A stretch of DNA of 64,000 bases from Neoceratodus forsteri (GCA_016271365.2 CM057456.1:163408501-163472500); one strand, 5' to 3'; shown: positions 22,630 through 35,150, counted from the stretch's first letter. A program made the numbers and translations. Notes: generated by a model from the sequence alone, not told the origin.

Positions 22630-23721
22630 CAAGTGTTCATTGGTGGATGCAGTGCTAGTGGCAGGGACCAGCCAACCAACAGCAGGCTACAAGGAGGGTC
22701 ATTATCACTCACTAGGTTGCAAAGATTGACTGCAAGACCAACAGAGACTTCTCTTCCTGCTGCTGTCAGATGGGATGTGCTTTACATCTGCAGAGGGACT
22801 GTAGAGGCTATAACTGCCAGAGTTCTCCACTGGTGTCACTGCTCTTGCCCTTTATTCCACAACCATTTGCAGCAATCTGCTTGAATGCCCACTCTGCCCT
22901 ATCGTCACCAGTGTTGACAAGCACTGTTCGAACATCACATATACTGTGTTGCTGCTATTGCATTACTCATTACACACATTTGTCTTGGTACTAGTGTTGG
23001 CTCTATGTATTGACCACTGAGTCTCTTGGCTCTTTTTTTGATTATTTGATTTAAAATGAATTAGCCACTGGTGACTTTTCTTCTTTTATTCCATGATAGC
23101 AGGTATCCATTTAAATAGGACTCATATTGTTAAATGGCCAAAACAAAATATTTGTGACTAAACTAAAAATAAAAGGGTTTCCCCACATGGCTAATAATTA
23201 TTTTTTCTGGTGCCAACACTGCTTGGTACCAAACCAAGCACTGCTGCAGACAGCTTAGCAAGTACAAGTCGTCTGGATGATCTTGCTGGTTTTCTAGCTG
23301 GCTTGGGCTGAAAGCAGTACAAGTTGGATGCATACTGCAGCAAACTGTGTCTTATTGCTGCATTCAAATGCAGTTTTTAAAGTTGTGGTCACTTTGCCCT
23401 AGCAAGTCATTAACAGTGGGGCCAGCTGTCCAGGTTTAGAAAATGTTGCTCCTGATCTCAGTTGTGTATTTCAACTTTGCATGTGCAAAACACATAACTT
23501 TAAGCTTAATATGTTCTTTATTTTATGGTAATTATTACCCAAAATACCATAAGTAACCATTCTGTGCTAATATCTAACACCTGTGACAGTCAATGTTTTG
23601 CAAGGTAATTGTTGCTGTAGGGCATTCTTTGAAAATGTGTCTGACAAAAATAAAGGGGTCTTCTTTGTGTTTCCTTACATATGTAACTTTAAAACCACTA
23701 GATAGATTTTTGATATAGCTG
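22630..23721. other. Unclassified sequence
   Basis: About 1.1 kb without a recognisable element or coding signature. Confidence 0.45.
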
Positions 23722-23925
23722 GCAGTATAGCCGAGAGGTTAGAATAATGAGCTGTGAATGAGCTTGATACATCCAGCAGACCTGAGTTTGATTTCTACAA
23801 CCTCCACTTGCATACTGTGTGACCCTGAATAAGTCACTTAACCTCCCCAGTGCTCCAAAGGTCACCCGAAAACTCATCTTGGGCCTCGTGGGCCTTACCT
23901 GTTTACCAAAGAAAATCCATCCATC
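23722..23925 (+). mobile_element. tRNA-derived SINE with CORE/MIR-like body, copy 1
   Basis: The head has an A-box-like stretch in ggcagtatagccgagaggtt (23,731-23,750) and a B-box-like gtttgatttct (23,786-23,796), the internal Pol III promoter. The body at 23,820-23,844 reads tgaccctgaataagtcactt and onward, the hallmark of CORE-SINE/MIR central domains. The 3' part ends gggccttacctgtttaccaa (23,890-23,909), which resembles nearby L2-like LINE ends. A microsatellite follows directly. Copy 2 is at 44,806-45,037. Confidence 0.85.
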
Positions 23926-23927
23926 TA

Positions 23928-23973
23928 TGTATGTATATGCGCATGTATATACGTATGTATGTATGTATGTATG

Positions 23974-24038
<65 letters not shown>

Positions 24039-24055
24039 GTCTATCTGTCTCATCT
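23928..24055 (+). repeat. (GTAT)n/(CTAT)n microsatellite
   Basis: Tetranucleotide tract that changes from TATG to TATC units, adjoining the SINE tail. It probably grew from the SINE tail. Confidence 0.95.
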
Positions 24056-24169
24056 AGCTATATATATACAGAGGCCTGGATTTTCAAACATCTAGACATG
24101 GCACTTGCAGCAGCAGCTGTACTGCCACAGCAGCATCCACCAGTACCAAAAGCATAAAGGACATAAATC

Positions 24170-25320
24170 AACGTCTCTCGGCTGACTTTTAACTTACACA
24201 ATCATGGTTAGCTAACCATAAGCTGGTCTTAGGTGAGTCCAAGACCAAGGTTATGCTTTTGGTACAAACTCTAAAATCAAACACCCCTAAGCAATCTCAA
24301 AGTCTTGGCCTTGGATGGCTCCACTATTGGATCTGTTACCTCTTTTAAATACCTTGGTGTTACCTCGACCAATCACTAAGCTTTGATCTCCATATACAAA
24401 GTGCATGTAAGTCTGTGAACACAAAGCTGGGTATTGCCCTATTGCATTAGCTATACACTAATCCCTTCCGCCAGACTAGCAATAGCTTGTGGTATTCTCC
24501 TCCCTCACTTACCTATGGCATTGCCACCTATACTGCTGCACAAGTCTAGTCTACACAAGTGGGATGTCACCTACAACAGCATATGTCGCTATGCCTCCTC
24601 TGCCCACCAACTAACACCACTGTCTCCTGTACTGGACCTGGGTTGGCTACCACCAAAAGAGACAAGGCTCTACTCTCTTGGCTCTATCATCAATAGGATC
24701 ATCAGTTCACAAACTCCTAAGTCCCTTGCCAAGTACTTTCTCAAACAGCCCTCTCACTACAGGTTGCGCTCTGTGGACAAGTCCCTTGCCTATATCCCTA
24801 GGCACAGTTCTTCCAAGGGGCAAGTGCCTTTGCTTCTAGCTCCCCAATACTGAACTCCATCCCTCTATCTGTGTGCCTTGCTCCCTCTCACAATGCCTTT
24901 AAGTTTAAATGTTCCTGTTTCAACTTAGCCCCTCCCTCAACACCAGCACTGTCCTGCACTTACACTCAGTTTCCGTTTCTCTCTTTTTAATCCTTTCTCT
25001 TTCTCAATCTCTCCATGTTCTATACTGTTTAACCACCTTTCAGCATTGCTTCTTTCCTTCTTGCATCTCTATTGTTTATCAATTAATGTAAGCCTATTGT
25101 TATGATTTACTGTTGTAATGTTTTGCTGCAATTACCTATCTCTCCAGACCTACTTTGTTTTACTGTTGATATTGTTATCCCAAAGATATTTATGTAAATT
25201 GTCATGTTTTGTTGTTGTATTGTACCGTATCCTCTTGGGTCATGCCTGAAAATAGTCATGGTTATGGCTAGTGCACCTACTTGGTAAACAAAACTAACGA
25301 AATAAATAAAAATAAATATA
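24170..25320 (+). mobile_element. L2-like LINE, 3' portion
   Basis: A 5'-truncated LINE. The readable RT C-terminal region, across frameshifts, includes a decayed SKTKVML block (~24,240), SFKYLGVT (~24,340) and LGWLPPKETRLYSLGSIINR (24,644-24,703). This order is usual in L2-type ORF2 proteins. A pyrimidine-rich 3' UTR follows. The 3' terminus reads cacctacttggtaaacaaaa (25,270-25,289) and ends in an (AAAT)n tract. Related 3' ends appear near 36,465 and 41,745. Clade assignment is to L2 or a close relative. Confidence 0.7.
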
Positions 25321-26030
25321 AATGCAGCAGAATGTTTACAGATATGTTTGCAAAATGACAGGTTAGAAAACTGACATCCTCTATAAAAAAAAAAATCCTG
25401 AGATGAAGCAGGTATTTTCATTTAAAGTTTGATCCATTCTCGGTCATCTGATAAATATCGTTCAGTGTATCCGACATAAAATCACAGTTACAGTTATTTG
25501 TAGACCCTTAATAAGATAGAGAAATGGCAACTTGATCAGCTTGCAGTATTTGACAGTCTGCCTTGGCTTGCTTTGTCTGTCACTCTCTCACTTGGCTTTT
25601 CCGTGACAAATAAAGACGGGAGAGAGAGTACATTAAAATCTTTTGTGATGGAGTCTGCTTAGTATATGTAAAATTACATTAACCAGTTCATGTGGTACGT
25701 GGTCATAACACAGATTGCTACTGACATGGTGTAAATACTGATTTTTACTGTTACTGACAATTCCTGTCAGAAACAGCCTTCACCATGCAGCAGCCAGCAT
25801 TCCTCCCAAAATGTCATTGACTTCACAATTTTAACTTAACGTGTGACACACAGACATTCATGGAGTCAGAGGAATTGGGGTTTCAATCCATTCATTATAC
25901 AGGTACAGCAAATAACACAGATAACATATCCAAGACACCGATCATGTTTGAAGACAGTACAGCTAACAGACCTCTGTACACTAGCTATATAATAAATGGA
26001 TCATGAAAATAATAGTACTGAAAACAGTTC
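25321..26030. other. Unclassified sequence
   Basis: Nothing recognisable. AT-rich with ordinary composition. Confidence 0.45.
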
Positions 26031-26089
26031 AAAATTTCCTTGTAATACATAGCAGTTCCCCATAATAGAACAGTTCACTCCCAATAATA

Positions 26090-26560
26090 CTCGCTTCCTC
26101 CCAATAATACTATAGTTTCGAAGAGCGAAAGTATTATCAGTCCTGCACAAAGCGCAAGCGCCCCTGCCACCTCGCGCTCAGTATGAGCCAGCTTCTTTAG
26201 CGCTCAGCTTGAACAATTTATCAAAGTCGACTCATGATTGCCTGTTTTCAGTCGGTGGGCGGACTGAACATTTTCAAAACATGGCAGCCTTCTTTCGCTT
26301 AGCGAGTGTCTATCTCATCCTTGCTCTTTCCCGGTATTTTTATGTTTCAATGGACCACTTATCTGGTTGCTCCTGCCTTCACTTAGCATGAAAACAACTA
26401 CCAGGTAGGGCTCTCCACAAAACTAAATAACCAGACTGCGGGGCGAAGCAGAGTGGGGGTGGAGGAGAGGGTTCTTTTGACATTGAGTGAGCCAGTTGTC
26501 AGAGCAGCGACAGCCCATCCTCCTCATAACAGGCCACAAAGAGCTGCACAATTTAAAAAT
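26090..26560 (+). other. CpG-bearing patch with short hydrophobic frame
   Basis: This stretch has many more CpG dinucleotides (gcgaaag, agcgcaagcgc, ctcgcgctc, ttagcgctc, cggtgggcgg, gcggggcgaagc) than the CpG-poor surroundings. An ATG at 26,281 in context aaaacatgg opens a 36-codon frame, MAAFFRLASVYLILALSRYF and onward, with a hydrophobic N-terminus. A caggtaggg donor-like site follows its stop near 26,402. It might be the first exon of an unseen transcript or the body of a younger repeat. No family is recognised. Confidence 0.25.
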
Positions 26561-26587
26561 TGGATCCTTATATTACAAAAAATAATA

Positions 26588-26687
26588 AATAGGTGAGAGT
26601 GTATACTGGAGTAATACCATCCCGAGGTTCTGGGGACAAGGGAACCTCTCAATGGTATTAATCCTTGTAATATACTCTCACTTATCT
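26588..26687. repeat. 100-bp imperfect hairpin
   Basis: Arms ataggtgagagtgtatactg... (26,588-26,628) and the inverted 26,641-26,687 pair over about 40 bp with a ~10-bp loop (tggggacaag). Mismatches are few. It may be a MITE; the ends were not found. Confidence 0.7.
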
Positions 26688-26699
26688 AATATTCCATTT

Positions 26700-27560
26700 A
26701 CAGTGTCCTCATTTTACCTCTAATCTTACTTGCTTTGCCAGGAAACACATCTGAAGAAAATAACTTAGTCTAGGATGTCACAGTGGAACATTTATAACAA
26801 ACTTTAATTGTGGAATGTGACAGAGGAACACCAACAGCAGGTTTAACTGATTACTTTTCCATGTTTTTCTCAAAAGGAACACTGTTCCCAAATTCACTTA
26901 ATTTCTTAGTCAGATCTCAGGGGCGAGTAAAAGCAGCAAGAAGAGTTTATAACAGATATGTAACCTATTTCACAGGGAATTCTGGTGATGTTTGATAATT
27001 CAGTTGGAAGTAATCCAGAAACAATATTTACATTGGGTCTGGAATGTAGTAAACAATTTGTCTTACTGTCCATATTACTTTGTGGGCCTTCGCCTCATGC
27101 CTCACAATGCACCCAAGGTGTGCCAATATCCTATGATAAAGCACACCCTGTTATGTGTTATTACTTAATTATGAAATGGGTAGAAGGAATGCTGGGTCCT
27201 GACTGGCCAAGGAGATACTTTCAGCTGAAGTGTTATCACGGCACAACAGCTCAGGTGAAAGTAGCTCAACAAAATATGTTTAAAATATATACTCAGTTTA
27301 CTAAAAGGACCCATTTCATAATCATAATAAGGCACTCCAGGAGTGCATTATGAGTGGGCTAATGGCCCTTCTCAGGTGGAAGCACTTGGCTTCACCTCAT
27401 GCTCAACCCCACTTGAGATGGGCTGTTATATCTCACAGTAATGCACCCTGTCCTGCCTTATTTCTTAAGTCAACAATAAGTAAAACAAATGTTTTTGCAC
27501 ATAAAATGCAAATTAGGACCACACACTTGGGTGTGGGGCTCTTAGTGGTTTTTTTGTGAG
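26700..27560. other. Unclassified sequence with an ~85-bp direct repeat
   Basis: The segment from about 27,088 (cttcgcctcatgc) recurs diverged at about 27,388 (cttcacctcatgc); both run through an 'aatgcaccc' or 'caccctgt' phrase to a ttat/cttaa stretch. No coding signature. It is probably part of an unidentified repeat. Confidence 0.35.
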
Positions 27561-28310
27561 GGTCTGGACTCTTATTCCTCCCTTTGGAGGTCTACCTGTG
27601 CCCTGTCTGCATCCCCCATGCCCAGGCTTATCCCTGGGCAAGGAAGCCGAGGAGGCTTCCCTCCCCAATGGTAATTATAGGCTAGCTTAGATTTACTCCC
27701 CGGGTCGGAGCCATGGGAGAGGGACCCCCCACTGTGGACATGTGAGGCAGTTGAGGATGGCAGTAGGGCAGGGGCACCATGCCAGGGGCTGGCAATGTTT
27801 TGCATGCTGATACTCTGGGGGCAGGAATGTGCAATGATGACCAGCATCAGCCCCCCTCCCCACATTCTGGTGCTGGCAGTGCAGCACCCCAGCCTCCTCC
27901 AGGGGGTAACGAAACACGGACACTCTCCCCCAACCCCCAGAGAAGGCCAGCAGTCCAATGGATGCTTTATCCTTCTCCCCTGGCCAGCCCTCTGACTCCT
28001 GGGTCCATTCCAAGCCCAGGTCGTCAGTGTCATGAGCAAATTCCAACTGCTGTGCTGGCAGGCCAGCGGGGCTCTTAGTGTTGACTGTTCTCCTTTAAGG
28101 GCATCCATGTGGATTTGACACTCTTCTTCCAGGGGTTGGGGGCTCAATGTGCTACCTCTGACTGACACTTAAAATAGTATGGTGAAGCTCATATTTCCTA
28201 AGTGAAGACAAGGGACCCTTGGTGAACATGTTGAAATATAAGAGGGCCCGCATGCCCTGATAATTTGGTGATTAAGGATATAGCAAGCTCAACCCTTTCT
28301 CATTCATATA
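27561..28310. other. GC-rich unclassified segment
   Basis: The composition is clearly richer in G and C than both sides, with C runs and many short direct phrases. Long frames exist on both strands over the same bases, which is typical of stop-poor GC-rich DNA and is not evidence of a gene. Confidence 0.35.
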
Positions 28311-28429
28311 GTTTTAAAGACATTTCTTATGGAGGAGTAGGAGGATGGGAGTAAGTACCAAGGAATACGAATTATCGGGCTGGGTGAGAACAAACAGAGA
28401 GGTAAGGACTGAAACAAGGACATAATTGA

Positions 28430-31400
28430 AGGGCGCATGCCCGTGGTTATGTGGGGAAGAGCTCCTCCTCACATCCTTCTTAAACCTTGCAGCAGACTCC
28501 GCTCTGCTTAGGCGGAAGTCACACTCGCTGATGGTGCTGCCGATGCGTGGATGTTCTCCTTTGTTCCTGTTGCCTGCCTCCCATCCATTCCTTTGCTCGT
28601 TGTTCCTTTGTGTTGTTTGTTTGCCCACCCCTCCCGTCCCTCAGTTCTCCTTGCTCGTTGCTCCGTTGGTGTTGTTTTTCCTACCTCCCCGCCTCAGTAG
28701 TTCATTGTTTTCCTTTGTCCTGCTCTTTGGGGATTGTGCTCGCTCATTTACTTCTTCCTTCCTGCTTTTACCGTCTGTCTCTCAGCTCTCATTTCATTCC
28801 TTCCTTCATTTCCTGGAGCAGCCACTACTATGCAACACCAAGTTCTGTCCTCTCCGGTTTGCATCCTACCCTTACCTCAGGGATTCGATCTTCCCACTCC
28901 TTACTCCGCTCTCCTCTACTGTGGTGCCAGAAGCAGCTACTTATCCTACATTGCTTCACCTTACTCGCTCAGGATGCCATGTTTGCACCTCTTCAGTCCA
29001 GTCGCTTCGTGGCCTCTGTTCCTCCTGCACTCCCTTTTTCTTTCCTTCGTAGCCAAGTTTAAGGAAGGCATTTTGGACCTGTTCCCACCTGCCTGATCAT
29101 CGGAGCACACCAGGCGAGCAATGGGCTTGCCTCCTTCGATCGCCTGGTACATTGGATTTTACCATACTCATCTTTCCCAATTCATCTCCTTCATTTTCAT
29201 CGCCTGTCGGTCTGAGCGGGACAGCTCACTTTACCTGCTTCTTGTTGTTACTGTTGTTGGCATACACTGAATATGTACAACCTGTTGGATTTTGAAAACT
29301 AGTCCAGCCTGCATGTATTCAATGCAGAGCCCATTCTTAATACAGCAGCACAGCTCGATCACGGCTTCCATTACGCTATATTACAACTAGGTATATGTAG
29401 TATCTCTTTCTGTGCTGCAACCCCAGTGCTGCCATCATTATTGACTTGCTTGTCCTGTTTTCTCCATGTGCATACCTATTGTTACCGTGCCTTCCAGCAT
29501 GCTAAAACCCTCATGCTGCCTTGCTATGACTATTTTGCTCGCATTCTGTACCAGCATGTCATTTTCATTACACTTGAGCTATTTCTGGGCGAGACCTATT
29601 ATGTCTGACTTGACAGATTGACCTTCCTCCTCTCCAACGTCACGAGGCCTACTATGCATCATTTCATCATTCTTAGAGCTGCTTCGGAATATGTCTTTGG
29701 ATTATTCATCAGTGACCCTGGATGCTTCCATGCTGCTTGCTTCCTTTGGATTCCTCACCCTCCTCGCTTTTCAGGCTGTCCTAAGTATGGTCTACTGTGC
29801 ATGCTAGCTTCATGGAGCTTAGCTGCCAATATCTACCTACCTTACCAGCTGACCCTCGGTGGTCTAGCCCTGCTGGCTATCCTTTCTGGGGTTTATCTGC
29901 TGCTGTTACTTACCTACCACCTGACCCACGTGATCCAGCTGCGCATGCTAACTTCATGAGGCTAGCTGCTACTCTACTTACCTTACTCGACTGACCTACT
30001 AAGGGTCCAACTGTGCCTACTGGCTTGCATAGGTCTAGATGCTACCTTGCTCCCATTACCAGCTGACTCTCATGGGGTCCAGCTACACCACATTTGCCTA
30101 CTTCTACGACCTGCTTCACCCCTTAGGCCAAGCGTGACACTACTTCTACTCCACCCGCCTCACCTGTTCGGAGCCTAAGAATCGCTTTATTCTACTATAC
30201 ACCTACCTGCCGTGGCAGACAGCCCATGAGCTCCTTACTATGGATTCACATTTGATGTTTCACATTCATCTTCTATTCTTTGGATGCTTTGCCCTGCTTC
30301 CCTGCTTCTACATCTTCATCATGCAGCTTGCTTACTACATTTCGTACAGGTTCACTTCTTACCTTGCTTGCTCATATTACCTGCTTCGCCCTTACAGAGC
30401 TTAGAGGTCATCACAACTAATCTGCCATTACAATCTACTGTGCTCCTCCTGAGCTGGCATCCATCTAACTTATGTTTACATATTTACTGCAATCCTAGCT
30501 ACCAGGACATGACCCTCTGCATTGCATGCAGTTCGACATTTCCATTGCATTATCTACAACTACTCTGCTCCTCACCCTGTACACGGGCCGGAGGTTCAGC
30601 CATCGCATTTAGTCAGGCCTGTGCCCCTATGGGCCGGAGGTCCTCTGTTCCTATATGTTACTGTACCATAATTGCCTGCTTCTATGACCTGCCTTCGCCC
30701 GCCCGGACTGGGAGGTTTACCTACTAATCACCTACTTTTATGACCTGCCTTCGCCCACCGGCTGGGAGATTACCTACCAATCGCCTGCTTCTACGACCTG
30801 CCTCGCCCATCGGGCTGGGAGGTTTACCTACTTCTGCTCTACTTTGCCTTGCCCAGCTCTCGGCCTGAGATTCACATTCTATTATACTCCTACCTGCCGC
30901 ATATCAGCCAGCCGAAGCTCTTTATTATGGATTCGTATCCGAACGCTTCTTCGCTCATCATCTATTCTTGATGCTTTGCCCCACCGCTTTAGCCTGTGGA
31001 ATTACTGCTGCTTCACTCTTTCCAGGACGCTTAGTTGAGCTTCTCGGAAGACCTTCACTATCTGGATTTATGCTCACCACTCTTGGACCCTGTGACAACG
31101 CTTACTCATCCGACTCAGCCTCTTCTCTTCTCCCATCCAGGACTCCTAAGTTCGTCTATTCAGGACTCATCAGGATATTCTCACAAGTCAGTTCTAGCTG
31201 AGGTATCATTCTGGCTTGCAACGTAGATGTCAACATTGTTACGCAATTATTTGGATCCATGAAGCTTTCTGATTTCCTGGCTTGTGCCTTTCTTTTACCC
31301 ATAGCCTTCTTAAGTACCTCATCTTGCAATGCTACTTCCCTGTTACTAAATCTGCTCCTGCAGCTTTATTTACTCCATCAACTGAACTGCATACAGGTCC

Positions 31401-32110
31401 ACTTATTTATTCTACTTGCTCATACTACCTGCTTCATCCTTCCTGGGCCTAGAGGTTATCCTGCCTAACTTGCAATTACAACCCTTCGCTCCTCGTGGGC
31501 TGGAATCACATCTGACTTACTTCTACATATTCACTATGTTCTCTATCGACTTAATGCTAATTTCCCCTCTGGATTGAGGTTCCTACTGCTCCGCCCTCCC
31601 TATTAAGTGACATGTGCCAGTTCTTGTGCTCTTCGCCATAGCCTTCATTTGCTAACCTTGCCATGCTGAACTTGACTCAACAATTTTCTTTCTGATGTGG
31701 ATGCTGGGCCTTGATTCCTGGATCTCCTCTGCAAGTCATCCTAACCTGCTGGAGTACTTCACCACCTGTGACTCTTAGCTTCACATTCATTTCAACCACG
31801 GATGCCACTCTATTTCATTCGGCCTGCTCATGGACTCTCGAACTTGGGTTTACTGGATGGGTGCTTGCTCTATTTGCATGATATGTCACAATTCCATACT
31901 TCTTCAGTTCTCATTTCTTTGGACTGGGTCCTACTTTTTGGGGTTCAGATTAGCCTATTAGATTATTTAGATTACTCTCCTTTAGTATGCCCAGGAGGAT
32001 GGGCAAATCCAGTAGCCATGGGCCCTCAGAGTTTCACGCCCAAGGGGGTTTCCTCTCTGTGTGATACTGGTCACACTCTCCGGAGTTGGAGGAGGTGATC
32101 ATCTACTCGT
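28430..32110 (+). repeat. Pyrimidine-rich, internally repeated block
   Basis: The plus strand is strongly C+T biased for ~3.6 kb. It contains a 53-56-bp tandem unit (30,674-30,835, three copies with a gcctgcttctatgacctgcc-type start), a diverged duplication of ~1.05 kb (the ttgctcatattacctgcttc region near 30,368 against 31,410), a similar pair at ~30,190/30,875, and short repeats of ttgctcgttg (28,592 and 28,650). No coding motif is found. The 208-codon frame at 28,426 is Leu/Ser/Pro/Phe-rich, as expected from pyrimidine bias. It could be a decayed satellite or the interior of a large non-autonomous retroelement. Confidence 0.5.
30674..30835 (+). repeat. 53-56-bp tandem repeat, three copies
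   Basis: Units begin near 30,674, 30,730 and 30,783. Each contains gacctgcct(t)cgccc, a gg.ctgggag core and ttacctac at the end. Confidence 0.9.
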
Positions 32111-33070
32111 ATTATTAGGGGTGTATTCCTGCTCGACTCCTTCATCAGTCGGATACAGAACAATCGTGATATCATTTTCTTTTGGGGGTCTCATAATACT
32201 AGACAAAGCTTCCTCCCTACAGGTGGGATACAGAGAAAGCCAAAACCATCAAATAATAGCAAATGATTCTCAGTTCAAGCATCCAAGCTCATTGCTCATA
32301 TTATCCGATTCATACGTGCTTTAACCATTGACTTGATCGTGCTCATGCTGAAGTACCTAAGCACAAATCATTCCATACTACTAGTACCTAGCAACCATTG
32401 TCTACTTAACAGCTGGTCTCTGTGTCCAACAACCATCTACATCATTCAGCTACAGTATGTAACATAAGCACTGAGCTATGAACCTCACATAGCAGCGATT
32501 ACATGACAAGCAAATAGAAAAATCTTAAAAGATTGCCATCTCTTTTGAGCAGTTTCAGGGTAGGGAAAGAAGTGCACTGGGTTGATTTTTTTCATATACT
32601 GATATATGCAACAAGTAATGACATAATACAGTAAAAATGTATAATTAGTTTCTCATTAGGTACATTAGAAATTTGGAAATACAATTGATAAATTTGCAGT
32701 GTTTTCAAATCCCAGCAGAATTTTGCAGAGCATTTGATTAATGTCCTTACTTAAGAATCATCTTTTATATACATGTTGTTGTGTGTACACTAAATATACC
32801 ATGTGAAATATATTTAATAAGTGATAACGTATATTGTACTTCTATTACTTTTACTTGTAACCTCTGCGCTTAACAGGATGCATTGCAAATGAGCTTGCCT
32901 CAATGGTTACATTGCCTAATAAAACTGAACACAATTTAATTGAATGTTGTAACCTGCTTCCCAGGTTTGTCAGGAATGTAAATCAGGATATAAATGAAAC
33001 ATTTGGGAACTCTTCTAAGCCATTTCAACTATAAGTACTGTAATCTGTCTGCAGCAAATCATATCATGCA
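32111..33070. other. Unclassified sequence
   Basis: No recognisable gene, RNA or repeat. It becomes AT-rich past 32,500. Confidence 0.45.
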
Positions 33071-33412
33071 GTCTGGTCTAGATCTTTCTTCTCTTATTGC
33101 TTCATGTTCTAAATGTCTTTTTCCTTCAAGTTGCTCATAATGTTTATACTTTGTATATTATGTTTAATTTGTACCCACATCCCTTTTCTAAAACTTACCT
33201 ACCTTGTGTATTATGTACAACTTGTACCCAGAACTGTTATGTATTTTATTATATATGTATATTTGACTGTATTTATTTGTGCTTTCTGTTCTCTCCCATT
33301 TTTATTCTCCCATATCATCCTAGCATTTTACAGGTATGCAGACCTGAATTTAATGTGCCTCGACCAATCAACACATTTCAAAGAACAAAACAGTAAATAA
33401 ATAAATAAATAA
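33071..33412 (+). mobile_element. Possible LINE 3' tail
   Basis: A T/C-rich stretch ending in an (AAAT)n tract at 33,392-33,412 preceded by aaagaacaaaacagt, similar in layout to the L2-like ends at 25,300 and 41,770. There is no readable RT, so assignment is weak. Confidence 0.3.
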
Positions 33413-34600
33413 ACATCAAAGCAAAATTCATTTCCACTGTATTCAGAACTTTAAAAGATTTATACCAATTTAAGTTCTCAGACTTCAGTTTGATGTTTCC
33501 TAGGCTATCTCGAATAACAACAATATTTCCATGGTCACAGCTTTGATTATGTTCCTGCTTAATCAGAATAATCATACTAGTAGATTGCTACTGTTCCTAC
33601 TTATCATGAACACAACTGACCTCAAGGCTAAGTATAATGTGGGAAAACATTTTAACATAAATAATAGCGTATAAAGATGCTGAGGGAGTGCCAAAGGCAA
33701 ACTAACAGGAATCGTCTGCTTTGGCTACAGGCATTAGATAAAATGGCTAGAAAGTATATGAAAAGAGCAAACAGTTAAGTAAAGCTGGTGTAACATAAAA
33801 ATATATAGTCAAATCAGTACAAGCTGTGGCATGTGGAAACTGTATTTGAATAAAGAATTCAGTGTACTAGAAGCTATCACCACAGTGCTCATTTTTTCCC
33901 CAGATTAAAAAGCACTCAACTTGTGAATAATATGTGTTCATACTGTATATAGGAAACATGTTGCCATGCTGTTAACCACAGGTGTGTCCAGCAAGTTAAC
34001 CATAGTGCTACAAAACCTCAAGCCACTGTATGACTGGGTGCAACAGGCTGCTGTTTGTCTAAAATCTCATCCTTTCCAACAGATGCTGCAGAACTACAAA
34101 TTAAGGGACAGGTTTACAGATTTCGTTCAAACTTGAAAAAGTCCCTCTCTTAAGGGCAACAGGCACCTCTAGAAAACTATAATATTCAGAGCCAATATAT
34201 AATATTGAGATATTTTTCCTTGTGATATTGAAACTTTTGACTTACGTATTTTCATTTAATTTTTGATTACCTTGTTCTGTCTTATAAAATGCCTTTTCCT
34301 CATTGTGTGTCTTCTTTACCATTTTTAGATCTCAAATTATTAGAATGGTATTCCTTTTAATATGGCTATCCCAAGTTTTTGTCAGTATTGTCAGCAGTTT
34401 TCAAAACCCATTGTTTCACTTGTATTGAGCCTAAGATAAACTGGCATGTAAAAATGTGCAGCTCCCTTTATCTTATGGGACAACAGGTGTTCAAAACCAG
34501 CTGAGAATTCTGAAGAAAATCCAGTGAAAGCTATATTAAAGGAGCACCCCTTTCAATAATTTCAAAACTATGAAACAATGTTATAGCAGAATTAAAATAT
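33413..34600. other. Unclassified sequence
   Basis: AT-rich sequence with nothing recognised. Confidence 0.45.
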
Positions 34601-34604
34601 GGAA

Positions 34605-35150
34605 AATGGGAGCTACCTGAGTGGGGCATTGGACTGAGGTGCTGGATGCTGCAGCTGCCACCGTGATGGTAATCTGGGTTTGTGAATGAACTCAGGTTGC
34701 TGGGGTTGGTGGGGGATTGAGTGCCTAGTGAACTGCTGTCCTGGGGAGGGTGGTCTGTCACTGACTATCGACTGCCACCAGGTGGAGGCCTAGTGGCAGC
34801 GCAGCAGGAGTGCCAATCAGGAGGGTTGCTGTCTGGTGCAGGCATGTGTGCCTCACAAGGCTTGCACTGTTGTCCATTGCCACAGGAAGGGAAGGGACAA
34901 AATGGAAAACTTGGCACATGGCAACATGAAACCCTTTGTCTGCCCCTCACCCATGCCGCAGCTCGGGAATCTGCCACCTCTGGATGAGTGATTCGGGGGG
35001 GATGGCCTCCCACTCCTGGCCCCACCTGGGGGTCAGTGGAAGAACATCAGGCAGGTGAGTCCTGAGGGAGATCGCAGCCAGTAGGGCAGGCAAGCAGAGG
35101 CTGAAAGCCTAAGCCTGCACCATCGGAGAAAAACCTCACGAAAAAAAACA
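34605..35150 (+). repeat. Putative SINE or R2 core, copy 1
   Basis: Begins gggagctacctgagtggggc and then gactgaggtgctgg, echoed at 54,410-54,450 (gagctggccggtggcgctga, then ggctgaggtgctggg). The head resembles a tRNA A box and a degenerate B-box-like gggtttgtga follows near 34,676. In both places an R2 repeat lies downstream, so the two could be one composite family. Body unrecognised; GC-rich. Confidence 0.3.

Noticed and set aside
23722..23800. A true tRNA gene at the SINE head
   Set aside because: A and B boxes are present but no cloverleaf arms can be formed, and the CORE-like body and a second copy at 44.8 kb show it is a SINE.
27572..28168. 198-codon minus-strand open frame and overlapping plus-strand frames
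   Set aside because: The GC-rich segment is poor in stop codons on both strands; no domain, periodicity or splice context supports coding.
28426..29052. 208-codon open frame, the longest in the window, Leu/Ser/Pro/Phe-rich with hydrophobic stretches
   Set aside because: The composition follows from the pyrimidine bias; all three plus frames are similarly open and no membrane-protein family pattern is evident.
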